DNA of 64,000 nt, taken from Sulfitobacter sabulilitoris (GTDB lineage Bacteria; Pseudomonadota; Alphaproteobacteria; Rhodobacterales; Rhodobacteraceae). The translations under genes were made by a program, and so were the position numbers. The stretch covers positions 1 through 64,000 of the forward strand of contig NZ_VANS01000001.1 of assembly GCF_005887615.1 (NCBI RefSeq), read 5' to 3'. Each line of letters starts with the position of its first letter. The first letter of the stretch is position 1. The notes below the pieces were generated by a model. It was not told where the DNA came from and searched no databases. It saw only the letters and a program-made list of their open reading frames with translations. This document shows positions 1 to 9,800 of this stretch, in pieces.

Positions 1-99
1 CGAGCAAAACACCCGATCCCATCCCGAACTCGGCAGTTAAGTGCCGCCGCGCCGATGGTACTGCGTCTTAAGGCGTGGGAGAGTAGGTCACCGCCAAAC
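1..99 (+). rRNA. rrf: 5S ribosomal RNA, 3' part (5' end outside window)
   Basis: The sequence carries the conserved 5S core: the region around positions 13-30 (CCCATCCCGAACTCGGCAG), then GCCGATGGTACTGCGTCTTA, and a GGGAGAGTAGGTCACCGCCAAAC ending. The first roughly 20 bases of the molecule lie before the window. The 3' end is placed at the last base able to pair with the missing 5' strand, so it is uncertain by a few bases. It is followed by tRNA-fMet, the usual end of an rRNA operon in Rhodobacteraceae. Confidence 0.93.
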
Positions 100-222
100 C
101 TAGTAAAACCTCTGCAAAACCGTATCTCTCGATCGATGACACACACAGCGACACAACGCGCGATCCAAACGATCCGCACACAGGGCCAAAACTCGCAAAG
201 CGCGACAACCGGCCATAAGCGT

Positions 223-299
<77 letters not shown>

Positions 300-311
300 G
301 TGTTACAGAAC

Positions 312-347
312 CGCCCGCAGCACCAAAACTGCGGGCGTTCTTGTTTG
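312..347 (+). terminator. Rho-independent terminator of the rRNA-tRNA operon
   Basis: A perfect 9-bp stem, CGCCCGCAG at 312-320 with CTGCGGGCG at 329-337, closes an 8-base loop and is followed by the T-rich stretch TTCTTGTTT. It starts 13 bases after the tRNA CCA end. From here to about 630 no gene is apparent. Confidence 0.85.
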
Positions 348-629
348 CGCCAAGTGTCGATGAATTTCATGTCAAACCGCCGCGGTACGGAGCAGCCTTT
401 GGTCGCGCCGTGCACCACAATGACGTAGCTTCGGGCGATCTTATCGATTGGCCGGACGACTGGATTTCGCGATAGTGGTCAACACCGGGGCGCGTTGTTT
501 GTGAATCGGTCGCCGCCGATTTTTGGCAGCAGACTGGCCGCAACTGCCTGACAGAAGACGCGAGAAGAGATGGCACGTTCAATTGACCCACGGTTCCGCC
601 GTTCGAGCGCCGGTGCGAGCGGCAACGTC

Positions 630-1682
630 ATGGACCGGCGCACGGCGGCGCTTGGTCTGATGGCGGCCTGCGCTGTGGCAGGCGACGTCGCGGGCGAGAC
701 GGCTGGCGCACCGGCGGCCGTGCCGCAAAATGCCGCCTGGTCGAGTTGGGCCGCAAGGTTTCTTGGGGCCGACGGTCGGGTGATCGACGATCAGGCGGGC
801 GGGATCAGCCATTCCGAAGGCCAGGGGTACGGGCTCCTTCTGGCGCAGGCGCATGGCGACAAGACGGCGTTTCGCGGCATCGAGGACTGGACGACCGCCA
901 ATCTTCAGGTGCGTCAGGATCACCTGATGGCCTGGCGCTGGCACGTGAATGGTGCGGTGCGGGCGATGGACTGGCACAGCGCCACCGATGGCGATGTGTT
1001 CCGCGCCTGGGCGCTGCTGCGCGCCGGGCGGGCAACCGGCTGTTCCGACTGGGTGGCCCGGGCAGTCGCGATCGCCCGCGATATAGACGCCCTGTGCATC
1101 GCGCCCGATCCGCGTGCGCAGCAGCTTCCGATCCTGCGCCCGGGCGCCGAAGCGCGCATGACGGCGGACAGGGTGTTGTTCAATCCTTCCTACATCATGC
1201 CACGTGCCTTGCGCGCACTCGGCACGGCGGCCGGCACGCCGCGACTGATCGCTGCGGCGGATCATGGCGAACGGCTGATCGCGGACCTGGCGGGGCAGGG
1301 GGCGGTGCCAGATTGGATCGACGTGACTGAACAAGGCTTTGACGCACCGCGCGAACACGACCTGCGATCTGGCTATGATGCGCTTCGCCTGCCGCTTTAT
1401 CTGATCTGGTCCGGACAAGGGCGGCATCCGGGTGTCGCGCGCGGCCTCGAAACCCTGCAGCGGGCCCGCGCCCCCGGTCATCTTGCGGTTGTCACCGATG
1501 CGGATGGCGCCGTGACTGCCGAAAGCGATCAGCCGGGTTACCTGTCCATCGCGGCGCTCGCCCGGTGTCGCCCGCGTCCTGTCACGCCAACAGATGCGGC
1601 GGGCCAATCCTATTACCCTGCGACCCTGCAGCTTCTGGCGCAGGTGGCGGCGCGTGAACAGGACGCATGCGAAACCTTGTGA
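630..1682 (+). CDS. Glycoside hydrolase family 8 endo-beta-glucanase
   Basis: Predicted exported endo-beta-glucanase of family GH8 (the BcsZ/CelC type that accompanies bacterial glucan synthases). The 350-residue form begins with a short basic segment (MDRRTAALG) and a hydrophobic stretch that looks like a signal peptide. The family motif SEGQGYG sits at residues 62-68 with the likely acid Glu63; ATDGD at 118-122 and SGYDALRLPLYL further on also fit GH8. An upstream ATG at 570 would add 20 residues but has its purine-rich stretch directly against the start codon and would bury the signal peptide. It is followed at 124 bases by an HlyD-like gene and a processive glycosyltransferase, so it probably trims or edits the polymer made by that pair. 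Confidence 0.86.
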   Translation: MDRRTAALGLMAACAVAGDVAGETAGAPAAVPQNAAWSSWAARFLGADGRVIDDQAGGISHSEGQGYGLLLAQAHGDKTAFRGIEDWTTANLQVRQDHLMAWRWHVNGAVRAMDWHSATDGDVFRAWALLRAGRATGCSDWVARAVAIARDIDALCIAPDPRAQQLPILRPGAEARMTADRVLFNPSYIMPRALRALGTAAGTPRLIAAADHGERLIADLAGQGAVPDWIDVTEQGFDAPREHDLRSGYDALRLPLYLIWSGQGRHPGVARGLETLQRARAPGHLAVVTDADGAVTAESDQPGYLSIAALARCRPRPVTPTDAAGQSYYPATLQLLAQVAAREQDACETL

Positions 1683-1806
1683 TCCTGTTGCAAGTCATGG
1701 CTGGCGGGTTTCTTCCGACTTGCCTAGGGTGCGATCCAGTTCTATGGCGAGCCTGCCGTGACATGGCTTGTCTTTCCCCTAGTGTCTTGAGTGTTGGAAG
1801 AGTTGC

Positions 1807-2958
1807 ATGAAGTATTCCAGGCTGTTGTTTGGTCTGTTGGTTGTCGTGATCGCGCTTTGGGTTCTTGTCGGCGAACAGATGGCCGGCGCAAGCGCCAATG
1901 CCTTTGTCAATGCGCGCGTGGTGACCGTGCGCAGCGACGTGGCGGGGCAGGTCGACATGCCCGCACGGTCGCTGGGCGCGCGCGTGGCCCAAGGCGAGGT
2001 GCTGGCCTCGGTCACCGACCCGCTGGTCGATACCATCCGCCTGAATGATCTGCTGATGGAACGGTCGTTTCTCGAGGCCGAACAGGCGCGCCTGGCAGAA
2101 CGGCACGACACCGCCAAGGCCACGGCCGCGCGGTTGGAGGATCGGTCCGCCGCATATGCCGCCGCGCGCATCGCTGACATTTCCGCACGGCTCGACCATG
2201 CTCGCATCCGCCTGGCGTTTCTGATGGGGCAGGTCCCGGCCGGAACCGTTGCCGCGTCGGAGGGGGGCGCGGCAGCGATGGCGCGGGCCACGCCCAACCT
2301 TGCGGTCGATCAGGCGCGCGAGCTGGTCGAGGTGCTCGAAATTGCCCTGCGCGCGGCCAGGGCGGGCGTGTTTCTGGGCGATGGCTACAATGACGCCCCC
2401 CATTCCGAGCAGCGCGCGCTGGACCTGGACGACGACATTGCCACCCTGGAGGCCGCGCGCACCGAGGCGGCCGCCCGGCATGCCGCGCTTGAGACACGCA
2501 TCGCGCACGAACGGCGCCACGTGAACGGCCTGACGGGCGGAGAGCTTTATGCCAACGCCGACAGCCTGTTCTGGGAGGTTCTGGCCGCCGATGGCATCTT
2601 TGTGCAGCGCGGCGACCCGATCCTGCGCCTTGTCGATTGCACTTCGCAAATGGTCAGCGTGTCTGTCAGCGAAACGGTGTATAACGACCTGCGGCCGGGC
2701 CAAGAGGCCGAATTCCGCGCGATGGGCGCATCCCGTGTCTTTCCGGCGACCGTGTCGCGGCTGGCGGGAAACGGGGCCGCAACGGTGTATCAAACCCTTG
2801 CCGTCGCCCCGAGCCAGGATCACCTGGAGCGCTATGACGTGACGTTGCTGGTGCCCGGGCTGGCCGAGGACCCCGACTTGAACTGCGCGATCGGCCGGAC
2901 CGGGCGGGCGTTCTTCGATCGCCGCCCGCTGGATTGGGTGCGGGCATGGTGGCCCTGA
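1807..2958 (+). CDS. HlyD-family membrane fusion protein of the glucan synthase
   Basis: A 383-residue inner-membrane-anchored periplasmic adaptor. One transmembrane helix lies at about residues 4-22. A biotinyl-lipoyl-like half (VTVRSDVAGQV) is followed by a long helical hairpin rich in Ala, Arg and Glu, the second lipoyl half (GDPILRLVD) and a beta-barrel-like region. It ends 4 bases before the glycosyltransferase, so the two are co-transcribed. A fusion protein directly upstream of a BcsA-like synthase is the arrangement described for mixed-linkage beta-glucan synthase (bgsB-bgsA of Sinorhizobium meliloti). That identity is an inference from order and family. A general HlyD exporter role is the alternative. 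Confidence 0.8.
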   Translation: MKYSRLLFGLLVVVIALWVLVGEQMAGASANAFVNARVVTVRSDVAGQVDMPARSLGARVAQGEVLASVTDPLVDTIRLNDLLMERSFLEAEQARLAERHDTAKATAARLEDRSAAYAAARIADISARLDHARIRLAFLMGQVPAGTVAASEGGAAAMARATPNLAVDQARELVEVLEIALRAARAGVFLGDGYNDAPHSEQRALDLDDDIATLEAARTEAAARHAALETRIAHERRHVNGLTGGELYANADSLFWEVLAADGIFVQRGDPILRLVDCTSQMVSVSVSETVYNDLRPGQEAEFRAMGASRVFPATVSRLAGNGAATVYQTLAVAPSQDHLERYDVTLLVPGLAEDPDLNCAIGRTGRAFFDRRPLDWVRAWWP

Positions 2959-2962
2959 CGCG

Positions 2963-4942
2963 ATGATCTTTCCCCATATCAGCGAAATTGGTTCCGCCTA
3001 TACATTGGTGATGCTGTTGGCGGGGCTTGGGCTGGTGCTGCCCTTCGTGGTCGACCGGCAGCGCACGCTGCACCGGACGCTGCTGTTTGGCGTCGCTTTC
3101 GTGTTCGCCGCTCGCTACGCGATCTGGCGGACGACCGACACGCTGGCCCCCGCCGCGTTGACGCTCGACATGGCGGCAAGCTGGTCGCTCTATGCACTTG
3201 AGATGCTGGCATTGGCGGGATCGCTCAGCGCATTCGTCATCATGTCGCGCCTCACCTCGCGCAGCGACGAGGCGACCGCGAACGCCGGCTGGTGGGGGGC
3301 CGCGACGCCCAAGGTCTCGATCCTGATCGCCACATACAACGAATCCCTCGAAGTTCTGGAGCGCACGGTGATCGGCGCCAAATCCCTGCGCCATCCCAAC
3401 AAGGAGGTTTGCGTTCTCGATGACGGGCGCCGCGACTGGCTGCGCGACTACTGCGACGCGCAGGGGGTGCGCTATGTCCGGCGGCCCGACAACAAGGGCT
3501 CCAAGGCGGGCAACATCAACCACGCGCTGGCGCTTTTGGCCATGGACCCGGAGCCGCCCGATTTCATCGCCGTGCTGGATGCCGATTTCGTGCCGCACCG
3601 GGGCTTTATCTCGCGCAGCCTGGCGCTGTTTCATGACCCGCAGGTGGGGCTGGTCCAGACGCCGCAACACTTTTTCAATGCCGACCCCATTCAGCACAAC
3701 CTGGGCGTCAGCCGATCCTATCCCGATGAACAGCGGTTCTTTTTCGACCATATGCAGCCATCGCGCGATGCCTGGGGGATCGCGTTTTGCTGCGGCACGT
3801 CATCGCTGGCGCGTTGGTCCGCGGTGCAGGACATCGGCGGCTTTCCCACCGATAGCGTGACCGAGGATTTCATGCTGACACTGGCGCTGCAGGACGCGGG
3901 CTGGCGCACGGTCTACCTGGCGGAGCCGCTGACCGAAGGCCTCGCGCCCGAAGGCCTGAAGGAATACGTTACCCAACGCGCGCGCTGGTGTCTCGGCCTG
4001 ATGCAGATCGCCCGGTCGCGGCTGGGTCCGCTGGGGCGCAACGCGCTGCGCCTGCGCGACCGCTGGAGCGTGATCGACAGCGTCTTCTACTGGCTGACGA
4101 CCTTTCCGTTCCGCATCGCTGCGATCATCTATCCGCTGCTTTACTGGTTTTTCAACATCACCGTGGTGGATGCGCGCCTGGCCGACGTGATCTCGTATTT
4201 CGGCGCCTATTACTTGTGGATCCTCATCACCCTCAATCTGCTGAGCCGCGGCATGGTGGTGCCCATCCTCAACGACGTCAGCCAATTGCTCGCGGCGCTG
4301 CCGATCACCCGCGCGGCGGTCGTCGGTCTCCTCCGCCCGCACGGACATCCCTTCAGCGTCACGGCCAAGGGCGGCGACCGCGACCGGATCAACGTGCAAT
4401 GGCGGTTGATGGCGCCCTTTGCGGTGCTGCTGGCGCTGACGCTGGTCGGGCTGGGCATCGGGATCGTCTCGGACCGTTTCGCGTTCAACGATGCGGGCGA
4501 CGGAAAATGGGTGGTGCTGTTCTGGACAGTCTACAATGTCGTGGTGCTGGCGGTGACCGTGCTGGCCTGTGTCGAGCTGCCGCGCCGCGAACGCCATGTC
4601 GCGGACACGCCCGAGCGCGCCTGCTTTGTCACCGGCGACGGCGCGAAGGATCTGTGGATCACGTCGCTGACCGAAGACACCGTGCGCCTGCGCGGCCCGA
4701 TTTATCCCGAGGGCACGCGCGGCATCCTGGGGATCGACGGGGTCGGCGACGTGGAGGCCACCGTGATCTCGGGTCTCAAGGACGGGGCGCGCCTGCACCT
4801 GCGGCCCACGACCGCGCAGCGCGAGGCACTGCTGCTGCGCTTTTACACCGAAGACAACACGCCCGGCATCGCACGGGTCAGGACATCGGCGATGCTGGGC
4901 GATATCGTGCGGCGCCTGTCGTTCAGTTCCGGACGGTCCTGA
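2963..4942 (+). CDS. Processive family 2 beta-glucan synthase (BcsA/BgsA-like)
   Basis: A 659-residue membrane glycosyltransferase of the cellulose/curdlan/mixed-linkage glucan synthase type. N-terminal membrane helices precede a GT2 domain with DDG at 153-155, DAD at 206-208, TED at 300-302 and QRARW at 338-342 (the Q-x-x-R-W signature). A group of transmembrane helices and the FSVTAKGG gating-loop-like motif near 464-471 follow. The cytosolic C-terminal region after residue 540 has an arginine cluster (RRERH 541-545) where BcsA has its PilZ RxxxR, but the second PilZ motif is not clear. The likely product is a linear beta-glucan exported through the membrane, possibly controlled by cyclic di-GMP. 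The product linkage cannot be read from sequence. Confidence 0.87.
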   Translation: MIFPHISEIGSAYTLVMLLAGLGLVLPFVVDRQRTLHRTLLFGVAFVFAARYAIWRTTDTLAPAALTLDMAASWSLYALEMLALAGSLSAFVIMSRLTSRSDEATANAGWWGAATPKVSILIATYNESLEVLERTVIGAKSLRHPNKEVCVLDDGRRDWLRDYCDAQGVRYVRRPDNKGSKAGNINHALALLAMDPEPPDFIAVLDADFVPHRGFISRSLALFHDPQVGLVQTPQHFFNADPIQHNLGVSRSYPDEQRFFFDHMQPSRDAWGIAFCCGTSSLARWSAVQDIGGFPTDSVTEDFMLTLALQDAGWRTVYLAEPLTEGLAPEGLKEYVTQRARWCLGLMQIARSRLGPLGRNALRLRDRWSVIDSVFYWLTTFPFRIAAIIYPLLYWFFNITVVDARLADVISYFGAYYLWILITLNLLSRGMVVPILNDVSQLLAALPITRAAVVGLLRPHGHPFSVTAKGGDRDRINVQWRLMAPFAVLLALTLVGLGIGIVSDRFAFNDAGDGKWVVLFWTVYNVVVLAVTVLACVELPRRERHVADTPERACFVTGDGAKDLWITSLTEDTVRLRGPIYPEGTRGILGIDGVGDVEATVISGLKDGARLHLRPTTAQREALLLRFYTEDNTPGIARVRTSAMLGDIVRRLSFSSGRS

Positions 4943-4947
4943 GCCGG

Positions 4948-6042
4948 CTAGGGCTTGCGCGCCGCCTGTAGCCGCGCCAGGGCCGATGACATCTGCGCCA
5001 ACTCGCGCGTCCGCTTGTGATCGGGCGGATACACGTCATCGCCATCCGCGATCTGTTCGGCCGAGCGCGCCAGATGTTCAATCGGGCGGATGAAGACCAG
5101 CGAAAACACGGCCGTGATACTGGCCAGAAGCGTCAGAAAGCCCGCAACGGCGATCCACCAGACGTCCCCGAGCCAGCTCAGGCTGGGTTGAAACGCCTCC
5201 GCATCGAGCCGCCCGACAAGCCGCCAGCCGAAATTCGGCAGATCGCCATAGGTGACGGTCGGCACCAGCGACGCAAACGACACCCGCCCATCGGGCCAGA
5301 CCTCGCGCCCGCCGCCCGCCGTGCCCGCCGCCGCCGCGCGCAGAATCTGCAATTCTTCGGGCGAGGGAACATCGGGACGTGTTGCCACGATCACGGTGCC
5401 GTCGGCGCGGGTCAGGTAAAGGTCGAGCCCGAGAGACGCCGCCGTCTCCGAAAGGATCCGCTGGGCCCAGGAAAAGTTGACGTGAACCCCGACGACGCCC
5501 TGAACGCTGCCTTGCGCATCGCGCACCGGATGCGCAAGATCGACAAAACTCAGCACCTCGTTTCTGCCGGGATAGATGAACCGTGAGAGCGCTTCCGATT
5601 TGCGCACGTCGCCGCCGTAGCCGGTCTTCAGGCCATTGCGAAACCAAGGCTCCGCGCTGACGTCCTCACCGACCAGCATCTTGTCCGACGCCTGCCGCAC
5701 CGTGCCGCTCAGATCGCTGTAACCGATCCAGCTTATCCTGCTCTTGTCGGCGCTCAGCCCGTCCAGAAGGGTCGCGATCTCAGCGGGCGCCGCGCCGGGA
5801 ATGGCCTGCGACACGAATTTCAGGTCGTTCCAATTATAGTGCAGCGTCCGCGCCAGCACGAGGCCCGCCGCCTGGGTGCGTTGCCGGACCGCGGTGTCGA
5901 GCGCATCATCGACCAGCCGCGCCGAATGGCTCAGGAAAAACGCGACACATCCAAGCCCGACCGCCACGACACCCACCGCGACAAAGCCGTAGACGGCCCT
6001 GACCAGCGTCAATTGAGGGTAGGTTGCACGTTGGTCGGCCAT
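4948..6042 (-). CDS. Cache-HAMP membrane sensor protein without output domain
   Basis: A 364-residue protein with a transmembrane helix at about 16-37, a periplasmic double-Cache-like sensor region to about 290 (including SAEPWFRNG and VVGVHVNFSWAQ), a second transmembrane helix at about 295-318 and a HAMP segment (RPIEHLARSAEQIADGDD). It ends shortly after HAMP, so no kinase, GGDEF, EAL or methyl-accepting domain is present. Its stop lies 5 bases from the stop of the convergent glucan synthase, and it follows a small barrel-like gene on the same strand. It may signal through a protein partner via HAMP. A truncated receptor is the alternative, although the frame closes normally. Confidence 0.78.
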   Translation of the reverse strand: MADQRATYPQLTLVRAVYGFVAVGVVAVGLGCVAFFLSHSARLVDDALDTAVRQRTQAAGLVLARTLHYNWNDLKFVSQAIPGAAPAEIATLLDGLSADKSRISWIGYSDLSGTVRQASDKMLVGEDVSAEPWFRNGLKTGYGGDVRKSEALSRFIYPGRNEVLSFVDLAHPVRDAQGSVQGVVGVHVNFSWAQRILSETAASLGLDLYLTRADGTVIVATRPDVPSPEELQILRAAAAGTAGGGREVWPDGRVSFASLVPTVTYGDLPNFGWRLVGRLDAEAFQPSLSWLGDVWWIAVAGFLTLLASITAVFSLVFIRPIEHLARSAEQIADGDDVYPPDHKRTRELAQMSSALARLQAARKP

Positions 6043-6055
6043 GATCGATCCCTTT

Positions 6056-6643
6056 TCAGAACGTATTTATCGCGATGCCGGCGAATACTTCACCTGCGTC
6101 GAAACGGTATCCCGCACGCAGGCTGACCGGGCCATCGTCGAGCGCGCGCGACATCGCGAGGGTGGTTTCCCGGTAGGTGTCGCTTTCGCCGTGCGATACC
6201 TCGATGGTGATGCCCGGGCCCGACAGGCCGAACTGCGCCAGCAGGAACCACGCGTTTTCGATGGAATTGAGGTCTGCCAGCACGAAAAAGCTGCCATATC
6301 GCGTGGCATCGTACCGTTCGGCCACCAGCTTGACGCCGGCCCTGGCCCGGCCCGCGCCGGTATCCTTGCGTTCGTACCCCAGCGACGGACCCGCCCGCAG
6401 GGTCGCAAGGTCGCCGCCCCAGGGAAGTCGATAGAGCGCGTTCACCCCATAGCTGTCGCCGCCGTCGTAATCCACGGCGATGGCCCCGAAGGACACCGGG
6501 CCGCGCGCCATGTTGACCACCGCGCTGGTGGTCGAGGACGATACGTCGAACTGAAAAAACGTGCCGTCGGCCTGTGCGGGGGCGGCCTGCAACGCGGCAA
6601 GAAGGGGCAGCGCAAGGGCAGGCCACCACGACCGCCTCCGCAT
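6056..6643 (-). CDS. Small exported, probably outer-membrane beta-barrel protein
   Basis: A 195-residue protein with a clear Sec signal peptide (MRRRSWWPALALPLLAALQA, cleavage after AQA). The mature part is made of alternating short hydrophobic strands with Gly, Tyr and Arg, and it ends in a phenylalanine (AINTF), the usual terminal aromatic of outer-membrane barrels. No family is recognised with confidence. It lies 13 bases upstream of the Cache-HAMP gene on the same strand, so the pair is probably an operon. A start at 6682 or 6679 (MMFKSACAP) is possible with a GAGG about 15 bases away, but the chosen start gives the better signal peptide. Confidence 0.66.
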   Translation of the reverse strand: MRRRSWWPALALPLLAALQAAPAQADGTFFQFDVSSSTTSAVVNMARGPVSFGAIAVDYDGGDSYGVNALYRLPWGGDLATLRAGPSLGYERKDTGAGRARAGVKLVAERYDATRYGSFFVLADLNSIENAWFLLAQFGLSGPGITIEVSHGESDTYRETTLAMSRALDDGPVSLRAGYRFDAGEVFAGIAINTF

Positions 6644-6858
6644 CGGGATACCGCGCGGCGCGCAGGCACTCTTGAACATCATCGGCAACTCGCAAACCTC
6701 GTATCGACCAGACGGAACGCCGCCGGCGGTACGGGCCTGCGGGCACAAGTCGTTAATCACACCCGCGCGCCGGGGTTAAGCCGTCGCGTCACGCGGGGCG
6801 AAGGATTGCCGACGCGCCGACGCGTTGCGGCAACACCGGTGGAGGGCGGCGCGCCGGG

Positions 6859-9800
6859 TCAGACGATTTCGTGCACGACCGGCTCTGTGGTGCACACTTC
6901 GCGCGCGATATCGACCACGTGGCGGTGATGGGTCAGGTAGATGGCCTGTCCCGATTGCCCGATCCGCTCCATCACCCGGCAGGCCGCCCGCGTGCGGTCC
7001 TCGTCGAAGGTCTCGAAGATGTCGTCGCAAAAGAACGGCAGGCGCACCCCCTGTTGCGCAAGTTGGGTATAGGCGGCCGCCCGAAGCGCGAGGTAGAGCT
7101 GAAACCGCGTGCCCTTGGACAGGTCCTGCGCCTGCTTGGCCACGCCCGCGGCATCGACGGCCAGCAGCATCTCGGACGTGCCGTCGGGCTGCGTGCGCAA
7201 TTGCGTGTAGGCGCCGTTGGTCAATTCGGCAAAGGCCTGCTCGGTGGCCTGCATCATGCCGCTGCGATGCGCGTCCCGGTATCGCCGGATCGCCTCTTCG
7301 GCCAGCCGCAGGCCAAAGCGCAGTTCGAGATAGCCGAGCGCCGCATCCTCCAACTGCAACTCCAGCGTCGCCCTGCGTTGGGTCAGCCGCGCGACATCCC
7401 AGTCGCCGGTCACGCCGTCCATCTCCCGCCGGGCGGTGGTGCGCGCCTCTATGGCCTGGTCCAGCCGGGTCTGAACCGTCTCCAACTCGTCGTCGATCGT
7501 CGCCGCTGCGGCCTCCAGGTCGGCCGCCGTCGCGGTGTCGAGCGCCGCGCGCGCGGCTGTCAGCGACCCGACGGACAGGACGTTCAACACCTGCGCGGTC
7601 AAGTCAGCAAGCCGGGTCCGGCCGTCGATTGCCTCGCGGGCCGTGGCCACGGCCGTTCGCAGGTCGGCGACCGTAGCCGTCGCGACGGTGTCGGGAAACA
7701 GCGCGCCGATGTCACGGACCTGGCGCGCGATGTCCTCCAGCGTCTCGCGGGCCAGCGCCAGCTTGGCGTCACCGTCTTCGATGTCGCGTGTCAGCCGGTC
7801 ATGCCGGTCCTGCGCTTGCCGCGCCTGCTCGGCGATCCCGCTCAGGGTGGCATGGGTGTCCAGCGGGTGTGCGTCCTGCGGCACCTGATGCGCCGCGGCG
7901 AGGGCCGCCATCCTGTCGACAAACGCGGCCTGGTCGGCTTCCATCGTGCTCACCTGCCGTGCAGCGGTGGTGCGGGTGGCGTCCAGTTCGCGCAAAACGC
8001 TCAGCGGTTTGAGGGAGGCGTCAAGCGTCGCCGCATCGACGGCACCGGACAAGGCTTCGGCGACCAGCGCCGTCCAGGCCTCCGCCGCCTGCGTCGCGGC
8101 CTGCGTCAGCGCGGCAAGGCGCAGCCTGCGGCGCGACAGATCGGCGGCCCGGTCGGCCACGGCCTTGCGCGCATCGCCCAGGCTGGTTTCGTGGTCGCGC
8201 TCGGCCAGGGCAAGATCGCGCGCGGTGGCGATCAGGGCGTCGAACGCGGGCGCATCCAAGGCCACCCGCGGGCGCAGCGCATCGGCCAGCCGCTGCACGG
8301 TGTCGAGCAGGGGGGCGTGGCGTTGGCGAATACGCGCAAGCCGGGTGTCCGCCGTGGCGGCGGTGGTGTGGCGCGTGACCCAGCCCAGCAGATCGGGGGC
8401 CGACAGTGGTGCGGTCAGGCCGCAGTCCCGGCAGGCCGCTGCGATCCGCGCCTCGACCGCCTCGCGCGATGCCAGTTGGCCCCGCAACGTGGCCTCCGCC
8501 GCATCGGTGCGCGCGCCTGTCTGCTCCCGGGTGTGCTGGATATGCCGCAACTGGCCCAACTCGCGGGCCTGCGCCAGACGCGCCTTTGCCAAGGCATCCA
8601 CCCGCGCCATCGCCTCGGCCACAGGCGCCGCGCTGTCGCGCGTCAGCGTCGAAAGATGCGCGGCCCAGGCCCTGTCCCGCTCCGCGGTCAGGGCGTCGGC
8701 CTCGGCGTCCCCGATCTGGCCCAGGTCCGAGGCCATCCGGGCGATCCGGGTGTCATCGACCGCCGCGTCCTCGCGGTGTTGCGCCAGGGCGTCGCGGGTT
8801 CGGGCGATGCCCTGGGTCAGGGCGGCGTGTTCATCGACAAGGGCCTGCGCCTCTAGCAAGGTGACCGGGCAGGCCGGCAGATCGTCGAACCGCTGCCCCT
8901 TGATCGCCAGCGCATCGAGCGCATCGCGACGCTGCGCGGCGGCGTTTTCGATGTCGTTTCGCGCGGCGGCGTGGTCGGGCAGGATCCGATCGGCGGCGAA
9001 CCGGGTCAGGATCTCGCCGATCCCGGCCTGCGGCCCAGCGGCCTTGCGGATCGTGGCCAACTCCGCCTCGGCCTGCGCGTGCTGCTCTGTCAGCGCGGCG
9101 ACTTCGTCGTGCTCGGTGGCGCGGTCGCGGGCGGCGGCGCGCATCGCGTCGCGCGCGGCCTCGATCTGTTCGATCTGCGCGGGCGAGAGGACAAGCCGGC
9201 GCGGATCGGCTTCCTCGGGCAGGTCCAGGGCGCTGGCCTCGCGACCCATGTCGCGGGTCGCATCCTGCACCGCCTGACGTCGTCGCGCCAGATCAAGATC
9301 GGCAGAGATGAAGCGGATGCGCAGGGTGTCGACGGCCTCCAGGTCATTGGCCAGCCGCGCCTGTTCGGGGTGCAGCGCGATCTGCCCCCTTGCGGCGCGC
9401 AACTGCTCGATCTCGTCGGCGAGCCGGTCGGCGTTGGCCTGCGCGCGGGTCTGTTCGGTCAGCAGGCGGACAAGGTCTTCGGGGTTGACGTCGAGCCGTG
9501 CGGGATAGTGATCCAGCGGCGCGACCTTCTGCTCAAGGGTGGCGATCTGCGACAGCATGGGCAGGGCCGCGCGCTGGGCGCGCGTCCCGGCCTCCCGGCT
9601 GCGCAACCGGTCGCGCCCGGCGCGCAGCGCGTCTTCCTCCGCCTGTGTGTCCTGCACGGCTTGCTTGAGCTTGCGGTAAGCGCTTGCGGGCACATCGAGG
9701 TCGCGGATCTGGCGGTCGATCTCGGCCAATTCCTTTTTCAACTGCGCCATTTCGGTGGTGCTGGCGCGCTTGCGGTATAGCGCATCCGCCTGTCCCGCGA

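Noticed and set aside
1582-2823. Long minus-strand open frame of 413 codons opposite the GH8 and fusion-protein genes
   Set aside because: It is an antisense shadow in GC-rich DNA: composition is dominated by Arg, His, Gly and Ala, no family motif is seen, and the plus-strand genes are clearly real.
4583-4942. Canonical PilZ domain at the end of the glucan synthase
   Set aside because: The arginine cluster is present but the D/N-x-S-x-x-G motif is not. It is reported as an open question and not as a PilZ domain.
6871-8856. 661-codon plus-strand open frame inside the YhaN-like gene
   Set aside because: It is antisense to a well-supported coiled-coil ATPase. The long frame follows from the biased third-position composition.
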